This document shows, one piece after another, positions 15,905 to 26,182 of a stretch of 64,000 bases of DNA. This DNA comes from Strigamia acuminata (taxonomy: Eukaryota > Arthropoda > Chilopoda > Geophilomorpha > Linotaeniidae). The stretch lies in NCBI GenBank assembly GCA_949358305.1, contig OX442316.1, positions 9,362,001-9,426,000 of the forward strand, read 5' to 3'. Under the pieces are notes generated by a model that did no database searches, was not told the origin of the DNA, and worked only from the letters and a program-made list of their open reading frames with translations. The position numbers and the translations under genes are program-made. Every line of letters starts with the position of its first letter. Within the stretch, counting starts at the first letter, position 1.

Positions 15905-17140
15905 TTAATAAACATTCCTAGTTGGACAGCAATTTATGTAGGACAAAAACCCGTCGTCTCTCTTAGTTTTCAATAGTTTTACCTTCTGCGGCTGGAATGA
16001 TATCATTTACAATTTAAAAAACAAAAATTATAACTTTGATTAAAAGTAGTAATTAATTAATACCTTGGCTCCCTTACTCGTTTTGTCAAAACCAAATTCG
16101 AGAAAATTGATAACGTCATCTTCACATAACTAATCAAAAATATAACACATAATTTCAATATTTTGGACCTTACAATTCATCCTGACCTTTTCTCTTTCCA
16201 TATTCGATCTTTGAACTATAGTTTGCACTGCATTTAAAAGAAAACTCAACTCGTAAACTCATAAACTAATGCGAATACTCACATTTAGCTTTGGACCTTC
16301 TGTCTAATAATGTAGGACATACGATGCAACAACTACTGGTACTCGTGATTTCCATTATCGGAATATTCTTTTTTCTATGCTACGAATGATGAATATGAAA
16401 GAAATATTTCAAATTTAAGTACCAATGAAACGTTTAAAATCGATTTTACTAACACCACAGTGTTCAGACTTGACAGTATAATCGTCATCATTCACTGACT
16501 CCCAAATGTAATCATCACCATCTTCTGCCTCCTCTATCAATGGTCTCGTAGAACTTTTCTCACTTTTCAGTGACACCGAATCAATCTGTTCTGTCGTCTT
16601 ATGGTTCAAAAACTCCAACCAATAATTGGCTAGTGGATACTTGAAAGCGGTCTCTTTATCGATGGTAATTTTTCCAGCCATTTTCAGCTGTTTCCAGAAA
16701 ACAACGATGTGTTGTTCAAAGCAATAAATGCACGCCAAGATAAACCGCTTCATGTAATTAATTTCATCAAACTCGAGCATTATTTCTGCAGTTGCTCTGT
16801 TATCAATTGTGCCATCCGGACACCAACGAAGATTGGGGCAAAAGTTTACAGCCTCTTCTAGAGAATGAAAAAAGTCTGCATGTCCTTTTAACCAATGAAA
16901 TATTGAGTCACCGACGGGTTTTACTAAAGCTTGAATTTTCTTCTTTGATTCAGCAGTTAGTGCATTCAAGTCCATAATTTTTAGGAGAATTGCATTGTAC
17001 AAATTGGTAGGCATTCCTTTGCTCTTTCTTAGATTAATTTTAACTAATCTTTTCATCATGGAAACCGATGTCCATAATTTCGCAACAACGCGAACAACTG
17101 ACGTTTCCTGAAGACGTACGTGGTAAGTTGAAGAATACAT
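15905..17140 (-). CDS. Paralogue of the 675-aa protein with a different, spliced C-terminus
   Basis: The long first exon starts MYSSTYHVRLQETSVVRVVAKL and matches the N-terminal ~190 residues of the 13509-15536 protein. Read straight through it stops at 16415 (241 aa). Downstream lie four exons that join cleanly: 16283-16379, 16187-16227, 16064-16129 and 15905-15991. A phase-0 donor at 16453 (GGT|GTTAGT) links the long exon to them, giving 325 residues ending GFLSYINCCPTRNVY. Alternatively those exons are a separate 88-residue gene starting MEITSTSSCC at 16355. Either way the repeat-bearing C-terminal half and membrane anchor of the paralogue are missing. Function unknown. Exon joining is my inference. 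Confidence 0.6.
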
Positions 17141-17606
17141 CCTTTTCGTTTACTCTTGACAATTTTAAAAGAATTAAAAAATAATGGCAGATACAAATTT
17201 GATGACAAATTGGGTGAATATGTTATAACAAAGACAACACACTGGAATAAGTGCATTAATAATGGCAGTGCATCAAACAATAACACGCTTACTGCTCTAA
17301 CTAAACTATGGGCACAGCAGCAAAGCATAGGGGCAGTAAAAAACAAAATAAAATGGTCATGCCAGTTTTGTATAAATAAATAAGTGATGCAATCTGAAAA
17401 GATCTTGTCTAAAAAATAACTAGAACGAAATATTAATAAAACTATTATTTATTTTGAAAATATTGTACATTAGGATCAGAATATATCACTACGACAATGA
17501 AATACGAAATGTGTCATTGTGTGTTTGTGTACATTTGTTGCACTTGTTTGAAAAAATGCAAATGCAGTTGGTAAAAATGAAGAAGTGCGAGTACGATTCG
17601 TACAAA
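17141..17606. other. Intergenic region with a stray open frame
   Basis: On the plus strand 17156-17383 is open for 75 codons and reads like protein (NNGRYKFDDKLGEYVITK) but starts only at TTG and has no recognised relatives. It may be a decayed gene or element fragment. Confidence 0.3.
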
Positions 17607-19142
17607 TTAAGGTAAATCAAACACACTTCCTATGAACAAAACTATTTCTGAGACACGATCGACAATTAAAAATGCAAAAGGGTGGTCAACAGTAAATTCA
17701 AAAGGCTTCGAAAGAGGAATCAGCTGAATAGAAGTCGCAGCAGCAGCAGTTGTACCTGTTTCTTCAACCTCAATAAAACTCTTTTGTATCACATCATTTA
17801 CATATACATCGTTGTTGCAAACAATTCCCGTTAAATTTGCCCTAAAAATTTAAATCAATATATCTTGACCTGAACAAAGTTTTAAAAATGTGTACTCACT
17901 TTGGTGTAAATAACTCTTTAATTCCTAGTTTATTAAGTGCACTTTTGAGTGAATATTCAACTTCTAATTTGAACTTTGGCAATTCCACAGATATTTGAGA
18001 AAAAGTTAGAGCAGCCATCATCCTCTGTAATGTTTCCGGAGTCAAAGATTGAAGTAACTTTGGTAATCCGTCACTCTTTCGAGGCAATAAAATTATCCTT
18101 AAAAATATCAAAAAACATAAATTAGATCCGCAATTTAGTTGTGCCAATTTCGTCATTACATGGAAGTTTTGTTATCTGCATATGGTAATGATAAAACCCT
18201 AGTATTTGTGTCCGAATCATACGCTTGTTGGAACTCGGTAGTTCGTCTCATCATTTCAACTGGTTTCGTCTGGTTTTTTATATTTTTAAACTCTTTTTCT
18301 TTAGTCAAACTTGAATTGAACGGCAACTGCCAATCACCCCGAAAATAAATAGCGTTTGTAATCATCACTTGAACATCTATAAATTAGCCAGATGTTAAAA
18401 TTACATTTTTTTTTGTTTTTTAATTAAAGCCTCACCTGGATTCAAACTGTTTTCATCGACTAATGTCATTATTTTATCGTGGGTATGCTTCGCCACCCAA
18501 TTATTAATTGTAAAAGCAGCGGATTTCTGAATACTAAAATTTAACTGCTGAATATCTGACTGATATATGTCAATAGCCTTTCTTCCGAAAAACGGAATGA
18601 TACCTATTATTTTTATGAAATGGAAATATGAACTATAAATATAATAAATTTATTATGTTAATTCAGCTTAAAACTTACCACAACTTGATTGAGTAAAAAT
18701 ACAAGTAGCAAAGTCTATTGAACCTCCTTCAGAATTCTTCATTAACTCAATTGATTCCTTCAAAATTAAAATATAATTAAGTCGTACAAATTTTACACGA
18801 ACAAGTCTTAATTTGTCTTACCTTAATCTCTTCTTCTAGTGATTCATTCCCACTTCCAATCCTTAAATTTAAAGCAGCCTGGATTTCATTCAACGTTTTC
18901 CCTTGAGCCGCCAAAGCTGTTACACCTAACGCCACTGATGCACCAAAAGGCGAAAACAAAACATTTTCTTCTTTTGATACTGAATTACGAAGAAGGTCCA
19001 GCGAGAATTTAAAGTCAGAAATGATTGATTTTTCACTTCTATCTTCTTTGGGAAATGTAATTGTCCTAGAATTCTGCTCCAAACTAAATGAAATGGATAC
19101 TAGTACCAACGAAAGCAATGCGGTCCTCACACAACACGACAT
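17607..19142 (-). CDS. Secreted serpin, inhibitory type
   Basis: Six exons (18822-19142, 18679-18757, 18436-18603, 18160-18376, 17900-18097, 17607-17841) give 405 residues, normal for a serpin. The start is MSCCVRTALLSLVLVSISFS, a signal peptide. Core serpin motifs follow: ENVLFSPFGASVALGVTALAAQGKT, VMITNAIYFRGDW, MIILLPRK, and the C-terminal DHPFAFLIVDRVSEIVLFIG. The reactive-centre hinge EETGTTAAAAT has Thr at P14 and small residues at P12-P9, as in inhibitory serpins. Counting from the hinge, the scissile bond falls at LIPL-S, so P1 is probably Leu, suggesting chymotrypsin- or elastase-like targets. A role in haemolymph protease control is inference. The longer frame upstream of the Met is not needed. 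Confidence 0.93.
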
Positions 19143-20824
19143 TTTCTTTTCTGTATAGAAAGGAAGACCGTATCGGGCTTTAATTTGACAATAAAAAAAG
19201 AAAATCATTTATATTTATGCTAGTATCTAGATAAGCATGACTAAGCTTATTTCGTATTCACACATATCCTGTAATGAATAATGTTTTCTATGTGACATCA
19301 TAAAGTATACAAATTTCGGACAAAAATTCAGATAGGAGTGAAATTATATTGTATAAGCGTAGTATTCATGACATTGACTCATAGAAAAGAAATGTGTACG
19401 CAAAGGTTAACATTTCCTTCCAGGTAAATTACGCAATAGCTGTGTCGTTCAAACCAGTTTTAATCTGGATTAGTTCTCGGATAACTACTTACCGTGTTTT
19501 CCTATGATGTGTTTAAGAATAAGGCTATGACGGAATATGGCACGCAAATTCTCTTGCCAGCCTTCACAAGTATAATGAAGAGAAGGTCAGTGGCTTAAGG
19601 AAGAATTCAAAGTTTAAGTGAAACCTTGGAATTTCCTGCTCACCTTGACAGTGTTATTTTGTATACACAGCGTCCAAGATCCGGTCTTATATAGTAGTAT
19701 TACAAAATATTTATTAACACATTCTTATCGTATCACGTAATTACGTGATTTATGCTGGACTTCATTTAAGCAAATATATTATATTGACCTTTTCTTATGA
19801 GTGAAAAAAATTAAACTTTTATTTACTTAGAAAAGGTAAAACATCGTAATATATATACCCTAGGGCTAGGCTACTTCATCTACTGGTATTAACCAAATTG
19901 CAATACTATAATAGAAATTTTAAATTGTATATTTTCTACCATGTACGTATATTTATTTTGGCAACAACGAAATCTAAGTAAACAATTAAAAGAAAAAGAA
20001 AAAAAGATTTCCGGTATGGCTAAATATTCATAGAAACTTCCTCTTATTATGAAGGATAAAATGTTTGTGCCCGTTGATAAGCATACAAATTGCTGTACAG
20101 ACATTATTAATATTTATTACCATAATAGATGTGTTTTATGTCGTAAGCACTAAACGGAATTTACCACACTTGCCTGGTGTTAAAAAATGATGATAAGCTC
20201 TGTTCTGAAATAAAATTTATAATTCTAAATAAATTTTGTTATAAAAATAAATAAAACTCTCTCCTGTCAAACTATGTTTATTATTTGTGTTTTAATTGGC
20301 ACACAAGCAAGTACTGCATCCTGGATCACCAAAATTATATCTTAAAAAGGAAATAATGTAAAATAACTAAATAAGAAAATATTTACAAGTTGAAATAATA
20401 AAATGACTCATTTTATTTTGTTGGAGTGTAACAGGTGTCGATTTACCACACACATTCTTTAACTTAAACCCTTGCTTGGATTTTCATCACCTCTTTTTGA
20501 CCCACATTCCAAAAAAAGGGGTGTAAACTAAAAAGGGGTGTTGATTAAATGGATTAAAAGTATCACAGGATTGGTCTGGACTGCATAAGATAATCCAAAT
20601 CTTTTCCAGATGCTGTTGTGTGATACAAATCCTTGCAGAGCTGAAAATAGACAGTCTAACACCAACCACACCATCGACTCGTATCAACGCCTCACCGATC
20701 AAGTCCCTGTATTTTCACATACCGGAGTGACCGAGGCAGATTAAAGTCGAGAAAAAACAGTTGTTAGAAACCCCCAAACCATTTGAAAGAGTGGAATATT
20801 GTTTCCAAGTAATGCTAATAGTAC
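19143..20824. other. Serpin upstream region, no gene seen
   Basis: About 1.7 kb of AT-rich intergenic sequence. Open frames here are short and lack coding character. Confidence 0.5.
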
Positions 20825-20826
20825 TA

Positions 20827-21013
20827 CAGTGAAAGCTCTGTAAACCGGACGTAGCACCGTCCGGACAGCTGTGTGGATCGGACATTTTGGAGGTCCTGAT
20901 TTGGTCCCAACCTGTTCCCAGCAATACTAAATCCCCTCTCCCATCCGGACAGCCTTTTAGTCCGGACAACTTTCTGGGACCAGTCCTATGTCCGGTCTAC
21001 GGAGCTTACACTG
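20827..21013. mobile_element. Pogo/Tigger-like MITE with TA target site
   Basis: A 187-bp element flanked by TA on both sides (20825-20826, 21014-21015). The ends are inverted: CAGTGAAAGCTCTGTAAACC at the left and, read from the right, CAGTGTAAGCTCCGTAGACC. Internal GTCCGGAC motifs repeat on both strands. CAGT termini with TA duplication fit pogo/Tigger-type Tc1-mariner elements. There is no room for a transposase, so it is non-autonomous. Confidence 0.75.
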
Positions 21014-21015
21014 TA

Positions 21016-21502
21016 TTTGAGTTGAATTTAAAAGGCCAGTGGTCCTACTGTTTCGATTAATTTCAATAACAGGCCAGTGGTCATACACTACGGTACACTT
21101 TCAATTAATTCACCCAAGACAACTTACAAGCCAGAATAGAAGTCTAATTAGTTGTAATAATTGAATTTTCCAATTCTATCATAATTTAGCATTTTCCCGT
21201 GTCTGCCATTACGGATTCAAGACCAGTTTTATATTTTATATTAAAATAATTCAACTTGTGATTATTTCCTTAATCCTTAAATTTTCAGGTATCAAGGTAA
21301 ACCACGATTTACTCTAATTCTCAAGTCGAGCACGACAAGTCCTGTACAAGTAAAACGTAACAATTATAAGCATCGAGCATAAACAATAAACATATTTTTC
21401 TAAATTGTCACTTTTTATTTAATTTCTGGCCCTAAAATGTCAGCCGAAGACTTAAATTTAGAATAGAGTATGAGTTTCTAGACAGCTATTTCCCCACATA
21501 GA
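21016..21502. other. Intergenic, promoter side of the SDR gene
   Basis: No coding feature seen; it should hold the SDR promoter and 5' UTR. Confidence 0.4.
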
Positions 21503-23097
21503 ATGGCTGCAAATAAATTAGCAGTAGCGGCAGGTGTCATAACCGCAGCAATCTTTGGCGTCATAGCTTACAAGTAAATAATAGTATAGCAAGTAGAAGT
21601 ACTAATTTCACTTATTTAAATCAGTTTTTTTTTGTGCAATGCAAACACTAGAGATTCTACAGCTGCAACGTATAAAGGCATCGAACGACTAGATGGCCAC
21701 ACGGTTATAATTACAGGCGCAAATTCTGGAATAGGAAAAGCCACCGCTTTGGACCTAGCAAAAAGGGGGGCAAAAATTTTCATGGCTTGTCGTAATCTTG
21801 AAAAATGCGAAATAGCTCGTCAAGAAATAATAAATGCGACACACAATGAAAGAATTTTTTGCCGAGAATGCAATTTGGCATCAATGAAATCCATAAAGCA
21901 ATTCACGCATAAAATTAACAGAGGTTAAACGAGTTATACATACAGTATAAACGTAAATTAGGATATTTTTATTTAAAACCACTATTGTTCTGTAGAAGAG
22001 CATGCCTTGCACATTTTGGTCAACAACGCAGCAGTAATGGGCACTCCTGAATACACGCAGACAAAAGATGGACTCGAGTTACACTTCGGAGTTAATTATC
22101 TTGGTCATTTTGTGCTCACTAATTTGCTTCTTGATAAATTGAAAGCAACTGGTCCTGCTCGCGTAATTATGCTCGCTTGCCCGCAACATACGCAAGGGAC
22201 TATCAATTTTGAAGATTTAAATGGAGAGGATAAATACGATCCAGTCGCAGCTTATAATCAAAGCAAACTGGCTTGCGTAGTATTCGCAAGACAATTGGCC
22301 AAAAAATTAAAAGGTATTTGAGAAGAATTTTAAAGGTCTGAATATATTGTAGGGTTTTTCAGATTACTGCGTGACTGTTAACTCTGCATCGCCTGGATAT
22401 TCGTACACTGAACTCAACAGGCACAAAGTCTACAGAACAAATCACGTGTTGAATCATTTCGCACACCCTGCAATGCTGGTTTTGCTTAAATCTCCATCAC
22501 AAGGAGCACAAACCGTTCTTCACTGTGCTCTGCACCCACAATTGAAGAAAACTAGTGGCAAATATTTCGAGTAAATTAATTCGAGTGTTTTTTTAAAAAT
22601 TTGTTTTTAATTTATTCAATTGTTTTTAAATATTTTTATTTTTGTGCAGTAATTGCGTACAGATCGAACCATCAGCTGACGGTATTGATGATGAGATTGG
22701 AGAGCAATTGTGGGAGGTCAGTGAGAAATTGATGGAACCAATAATTCCGATTAAAAAGAAGCACATCCTTCATGGGAAGAAATCTAAGCACTCAAAAGTA
22801 GACAAACCTGAGAAAATAGAAAAAACTGAAAAGCCAGATGAGACTGAAAAGCCAGAAGAAGCGGAGAAACCAGAAAAAAGTGAGAAAAAAGGGAAAAATG
22901 GGAAAGCTGAAAAAGCTGAGAAAAAAAGCAAAAATGGAAAACCAGAAAAAGCTGAGAAATCACCCGAGAAATCATCCGAGAAACCAGCAAAACCAGATAA
23001 ACCAGGAAAACCCGAGAAACCAGATAATCCTGAGCAACCGGAAACTCCCGACAAATCAAAAAAGACGGAGAAATCAGAAAAATCCCAAAAGACTTAA
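21503..23097 (+). CDS. Membrane-anchored short-chain dehydrogenase (RDH-like) with charged repeat tail
   Basis: Five exons (21503-21573, 21652-21923, 21996-22313, 22363-22570, 22650-23097) encode 438 residues. An N-terminal hydrophobic anchor ([18 protein letters not shown]) precedes a classical SDR fold: cofactor loop [34 protein letters not shown] and active site YNQSK. Overall it resembles retinol dehydrogenases 11-14, which reduce or oxidise retinoids and other lipids at the ER using NADP(H). Two oddities: the usual catalytic Ser position (VSS in relatives) reads LAC, i.e. Cys, and the last ~115 residues are a Lys/Glu/Pro repeat tail ([20 protein letters not shown]-like) not found in typical RDHs. 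A polyadenylation signal lies near 23450. Substrate unknown. Confidence 0.88.
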
Positions 23098-24187
23098 GAG
23101 CTGGAAGAGACTAATTTTGTCAAGTGCCATAACATTGCTAAAAACCTTATTGTTTCCATTTCAAGATTACTTTTTTCAAATTTTTAGTTGACAGATCTTT
23201 GATTTCCAATACGTCGCTTCAATCTCTGTGCATTATTAACTATTAAAGCATACGAGAGTTGAAATACAATTAAGGCTGAAACACACGATCTATAAAAGAT
23301 TGTTCGTATAATTCTTACTGGTATTATTACAAATGTGACAAATGAAAAATAACATTTCAAGATTTTGCTTCATTTTAACATTAAACTGTGCAATTTGCAA
23401 GAGTTGTCTAAATTATGTATAAATGTAACAGTTCTTCATTTTTTTTTTAAATAAAAAAGTGTATATAACCTTGCAGAAATACCAATTTAATGGTTAGATA
23501 AAATTAGATAAAATTGATTAAAATAGCACAACGGGGTCCAACAGAAAAGTCCCGTGTTCAAAGGTTATTTCAACATTTTGTTACTAGAAGACGCTTAAGT
23601 CTCGCCACACCCTGATGCTCTGAACCACGATCAAGACCTCGACCCACCAGCTGCGGTCGCGTCAAGTAACATGACGTGGCATACCAACATGTAGGTGTGA
23701 CTGGTGAGACTGAGATGTGATAAGCAGTTTTTTATTCGCGACTAAATTCATCTTAACACCTTAAGAAATAGGTAGTACAATACATGTGTTTCAAATAGTT
23801 ACCGTAGTATGTAATGAAATACGAGTTAACTTCAATGAGATGAGATGTCATCATCTCATTATAAAGTTTAAAGCCTGGCTAGTTTCGGTTTAAACATAAT
23901 GCATGATAACTCCTAAATTATTTGCGTCAATGATTCAGCTTTTAATAAAAGGGGTCCCATTTGAACACAGCCGATTCATTGATGCGAGAAACACGACAAT
24001 TTAAAATAAATGATGACTAGAAAATAAAATAACTGATCAGTCTCAAGCCATCTTGAATTATTATTTACGGTACTGGACTAGTAATACCCATAAGTAAATA
24101 AACTATACTTGCTTGTTTTATTATATTGGTTTCGTTGTTTTTGCTAGATATCATGACGTTTGTAGCTTTTTAAGCCGTTTTAGAATC
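23098..24187. other. Intergenic between SDR and tandem STING
   Basis: Contains the SDR 3' UTR and, near its right end, the promoter of the STING-like gene. No other gene seen. Confidence 0.5.
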
Positions 24188-26182
24188 ATGGATATGGATT
24201 CAGAGGTTTCTACCATAAAATAATAAAAACAAAGCATTGTAACCATTAAACTTGGTTTGTTTTAGGATTTTTTAGAATGTCTCGGTTTTGTGACGGCATT
24301 TGGTTATTATTTGTATCTTAAAGATGGGCCTTTCCAAGGTATTAAATATTTCTTAAAAAATTATGTTAATAGCCTTTAATGCAAGTAAAACTATTTTGTT
24401 ATTACTCAAAGAGTTACGTCGAAGACTGAAAGATTTTGAAGATTCCCACGATATACGGATCGAACCTAAATTTAAAAAAGTTCTCATATTGGTCCCCGAT
24501 GCGTCATCTTATTGTGATATAGAAAAATTTAAAGAGTTAGAAGTCTTAAAAAACCTGAAAACCATTAGGAAGGATACGGCAGGAACTCAGGAGAGGCCGT
24601 ATCGGTTAACAGTATACAAATATAAATTGTTGGAAACTGAAACAGTAAGAAAAATAAATATTACATTGTATACATCAATATGTAAGCTTGAAAACAATTT
24701 CTAATTACTTTGATCGACTTCTTATTCCTACGCTAGCATTGCTTAATCGAAATGGCACAATGTTTGGACTGCCTCCAAAGAATACGACTACGCAATCAAC
24801 CACTAAAGAAAGAACAGAAAACGCGTGTGATCGATCAATTTCTAAACATTCTTTGTTATCTTTTAAACGATAAAGAATGTGAAAGATTGTATCAAGTCCT
24901 AAGATTTTCAGGTACAGGTTCAGCAATTATTTAAATATACAAATCTTTTTCAAACAAGTCTTTTCAGAAGGTGCCACGTTTGCTGATGTCTTGAACCGAA
25001 CAGTTTCTGTATCAAAAGTTAAAAGGGTCTCAACAAATAATTTGGGCAAAAGTTTGGCATATTGGTTCCATTACAATTACCTTCTGCTCATGAAACCAGG
25101 TGAACAGTAACATATTACACGTTAAATTATTCCTAATTTTTTTAAAAATTGTTTTTCTAGAACTTCCAGACCAGATGGAACGGTGGCAAAAACTTGAAAG
25201 ATTCCAACTAGTAAAGAGAGTCTATTTATTGGTTCCAAGTTCATGTTATTGCCCTGATGAAATTATGAACATTGATGATGATGATGAAAAAATCGAGTAC
25301 GCCAAAGACTTAAATAATAACAGTAAAGCACCACCAATCACAGTTGGGGCAAGTTATAAACGAGAGTACAAAAAATGTGTGTTACGTATTAGAAGTGAAA
25401 AACGTGATACAAAGGCAAGATATTATTTTATAAAATCATTATTTAATTCTATCTAAATTTTAAATTTTTATTACCAGCCTGACATTTACTGCATCGCAGA
25501 ATTCGCATCTCCGATAAAACAAATGTATCGCATGTACAAGAACTACGCAAATCAGATGACAGAGGTGGAAGAAACGAAAACTGAAATGGTGAAACAAAAG
25601 CATCAGTTTGTATTGGCTTTAAACAAATTAATAGAGACAGAGGATCTTTATAAAGTTATTGCGTACACTGGTAAGTTGATTGTAAAATGCAGTGGTTCTC
25701 AAACTGTGCTCTGCGAGGCGCGTCGTTGAATTACCATCATAATTATTCCTATACTGTAACCAACACATGCAATCAGTGAGCCACTGTGGCTGTGCATAAA
25801 TTTTTACACGTGTAAATGGTTCCGGGCCCAAAAAAGTTTGATAACCACTGGTGTATATTGATCTCTAAACGCAATGTTTTAAGTTTGAATTCTTTACTAA
25901 TTCAGATGACAAATCATGCAACTCTCTAGCTTACAGCATGCAATCAAATCAATGCAATCATGCAATCAATGAAATCATGCAATCAATGCAATCATGCAAT
26001 CAGTGAGCCAATGTGGCTGTGCATAAATTTTTACACGTGTAAATGGTGCAGGGTCCAAAAAAGTTTGATAACCACTGGTATACATTGATCTCTAAACGCA
26101 ATGGTTTAAGTTTGAATTCTTTATCAATTCAGATCACAAAAACGTGAAACTCTCTAGCTTACTGCTGCAAAAAGTAAAGTAA
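24188..26182 (+). CDS. Sting: Tandem STING ligand-binding-domain protein, no transmembrane region
   Basis: Eight exons (24188-24205, 24266-24338, 24412-24644, 24737-24911, 24968-25099, 25161-25414, 25478-25670, 26133-26182) give 375 residues. Residues ~7-166 and ~180-375 are two copies of the STING cyclic-dinucleotide-binding domain. Copy 2 has LAYWFHYNYLLLMKP, VKRVYLLVPSSCYCPDE, YKREYKKCVLRI and IYCIAEFASPIKQMYRMY; copy 1 has FKKVLILVPDASSYCD, QERPYRLTVYKYKLLE and HCLIEMAQCLDCLQRI. The Arg-x-Tyr and Glu positions that contact ligand in animal STING (R238, Y240, E260 in human) are kept in both; T263 is Ser in copy 2 and Gln in copy 1. Both copies share intron positions and phases (1, 0, 1). 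The usual four transmembrane helices are absent. Intron 6 is GC-AG. A missed upstream exon cannot be excluded. Confidence 0.82.
25690..25850. mobile_element. hAT-like MITE in the last STING intron
   Basis: Ends are inverted: CAGTGGTTCTCAAACTGTGC at the left and, from the right end, CAGTGGTTATCAAACTTTTT. This terminal sequence is typical of hAT elements. At 161 bp it has no coding capacity. An 8-bp target duplication is not clear. Confidence 0.7.
25766..26162 (+). repeat. 170-bp tandem duplication spanning the STING terminal exon
   Basis: 25766-25934 and 25993-26162 are near-identical, from CATGCAATCAGTGAGCCA through the right end of the hAT-like MITE, the acceptor, and ACTCTCTAGCTTAC of the last exon. 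Between them are short CAATCATGCAATCAATG-type repeats. The first copy has a small length difference in the coding part, so its frame ends differently; the second copy gives the better C-terminus (DHKNVKLSSLLLQKVK). Confidence 0.8.

Noticed and set aside
22770-23059. Minus-strand Ser/Phe/Gly-rich frames over the SDR tail
   Set aside because: Shadows of the Lys/Glu/Pro repeat codons; no start context or splice sites.
23530-23580. tRNA-like stretch (GTCCCGTGTTCAAAGG)
   Set aside because: No cloverleaf could be paired around it.
24339-24372. 34-nt intron in the first STING domain
   Set aside because: Too short; the acceptor at 24410-24411 gives a 73-nt intron at the same position and phase as in the second domain.
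25478-25935. STING ending on the first duplicated acceptor
   Set aside because: It gives a low-complexity tail from the CAATCATG repeats; the second copy gives a helical end like other STING domains. Kept only as an alternative.
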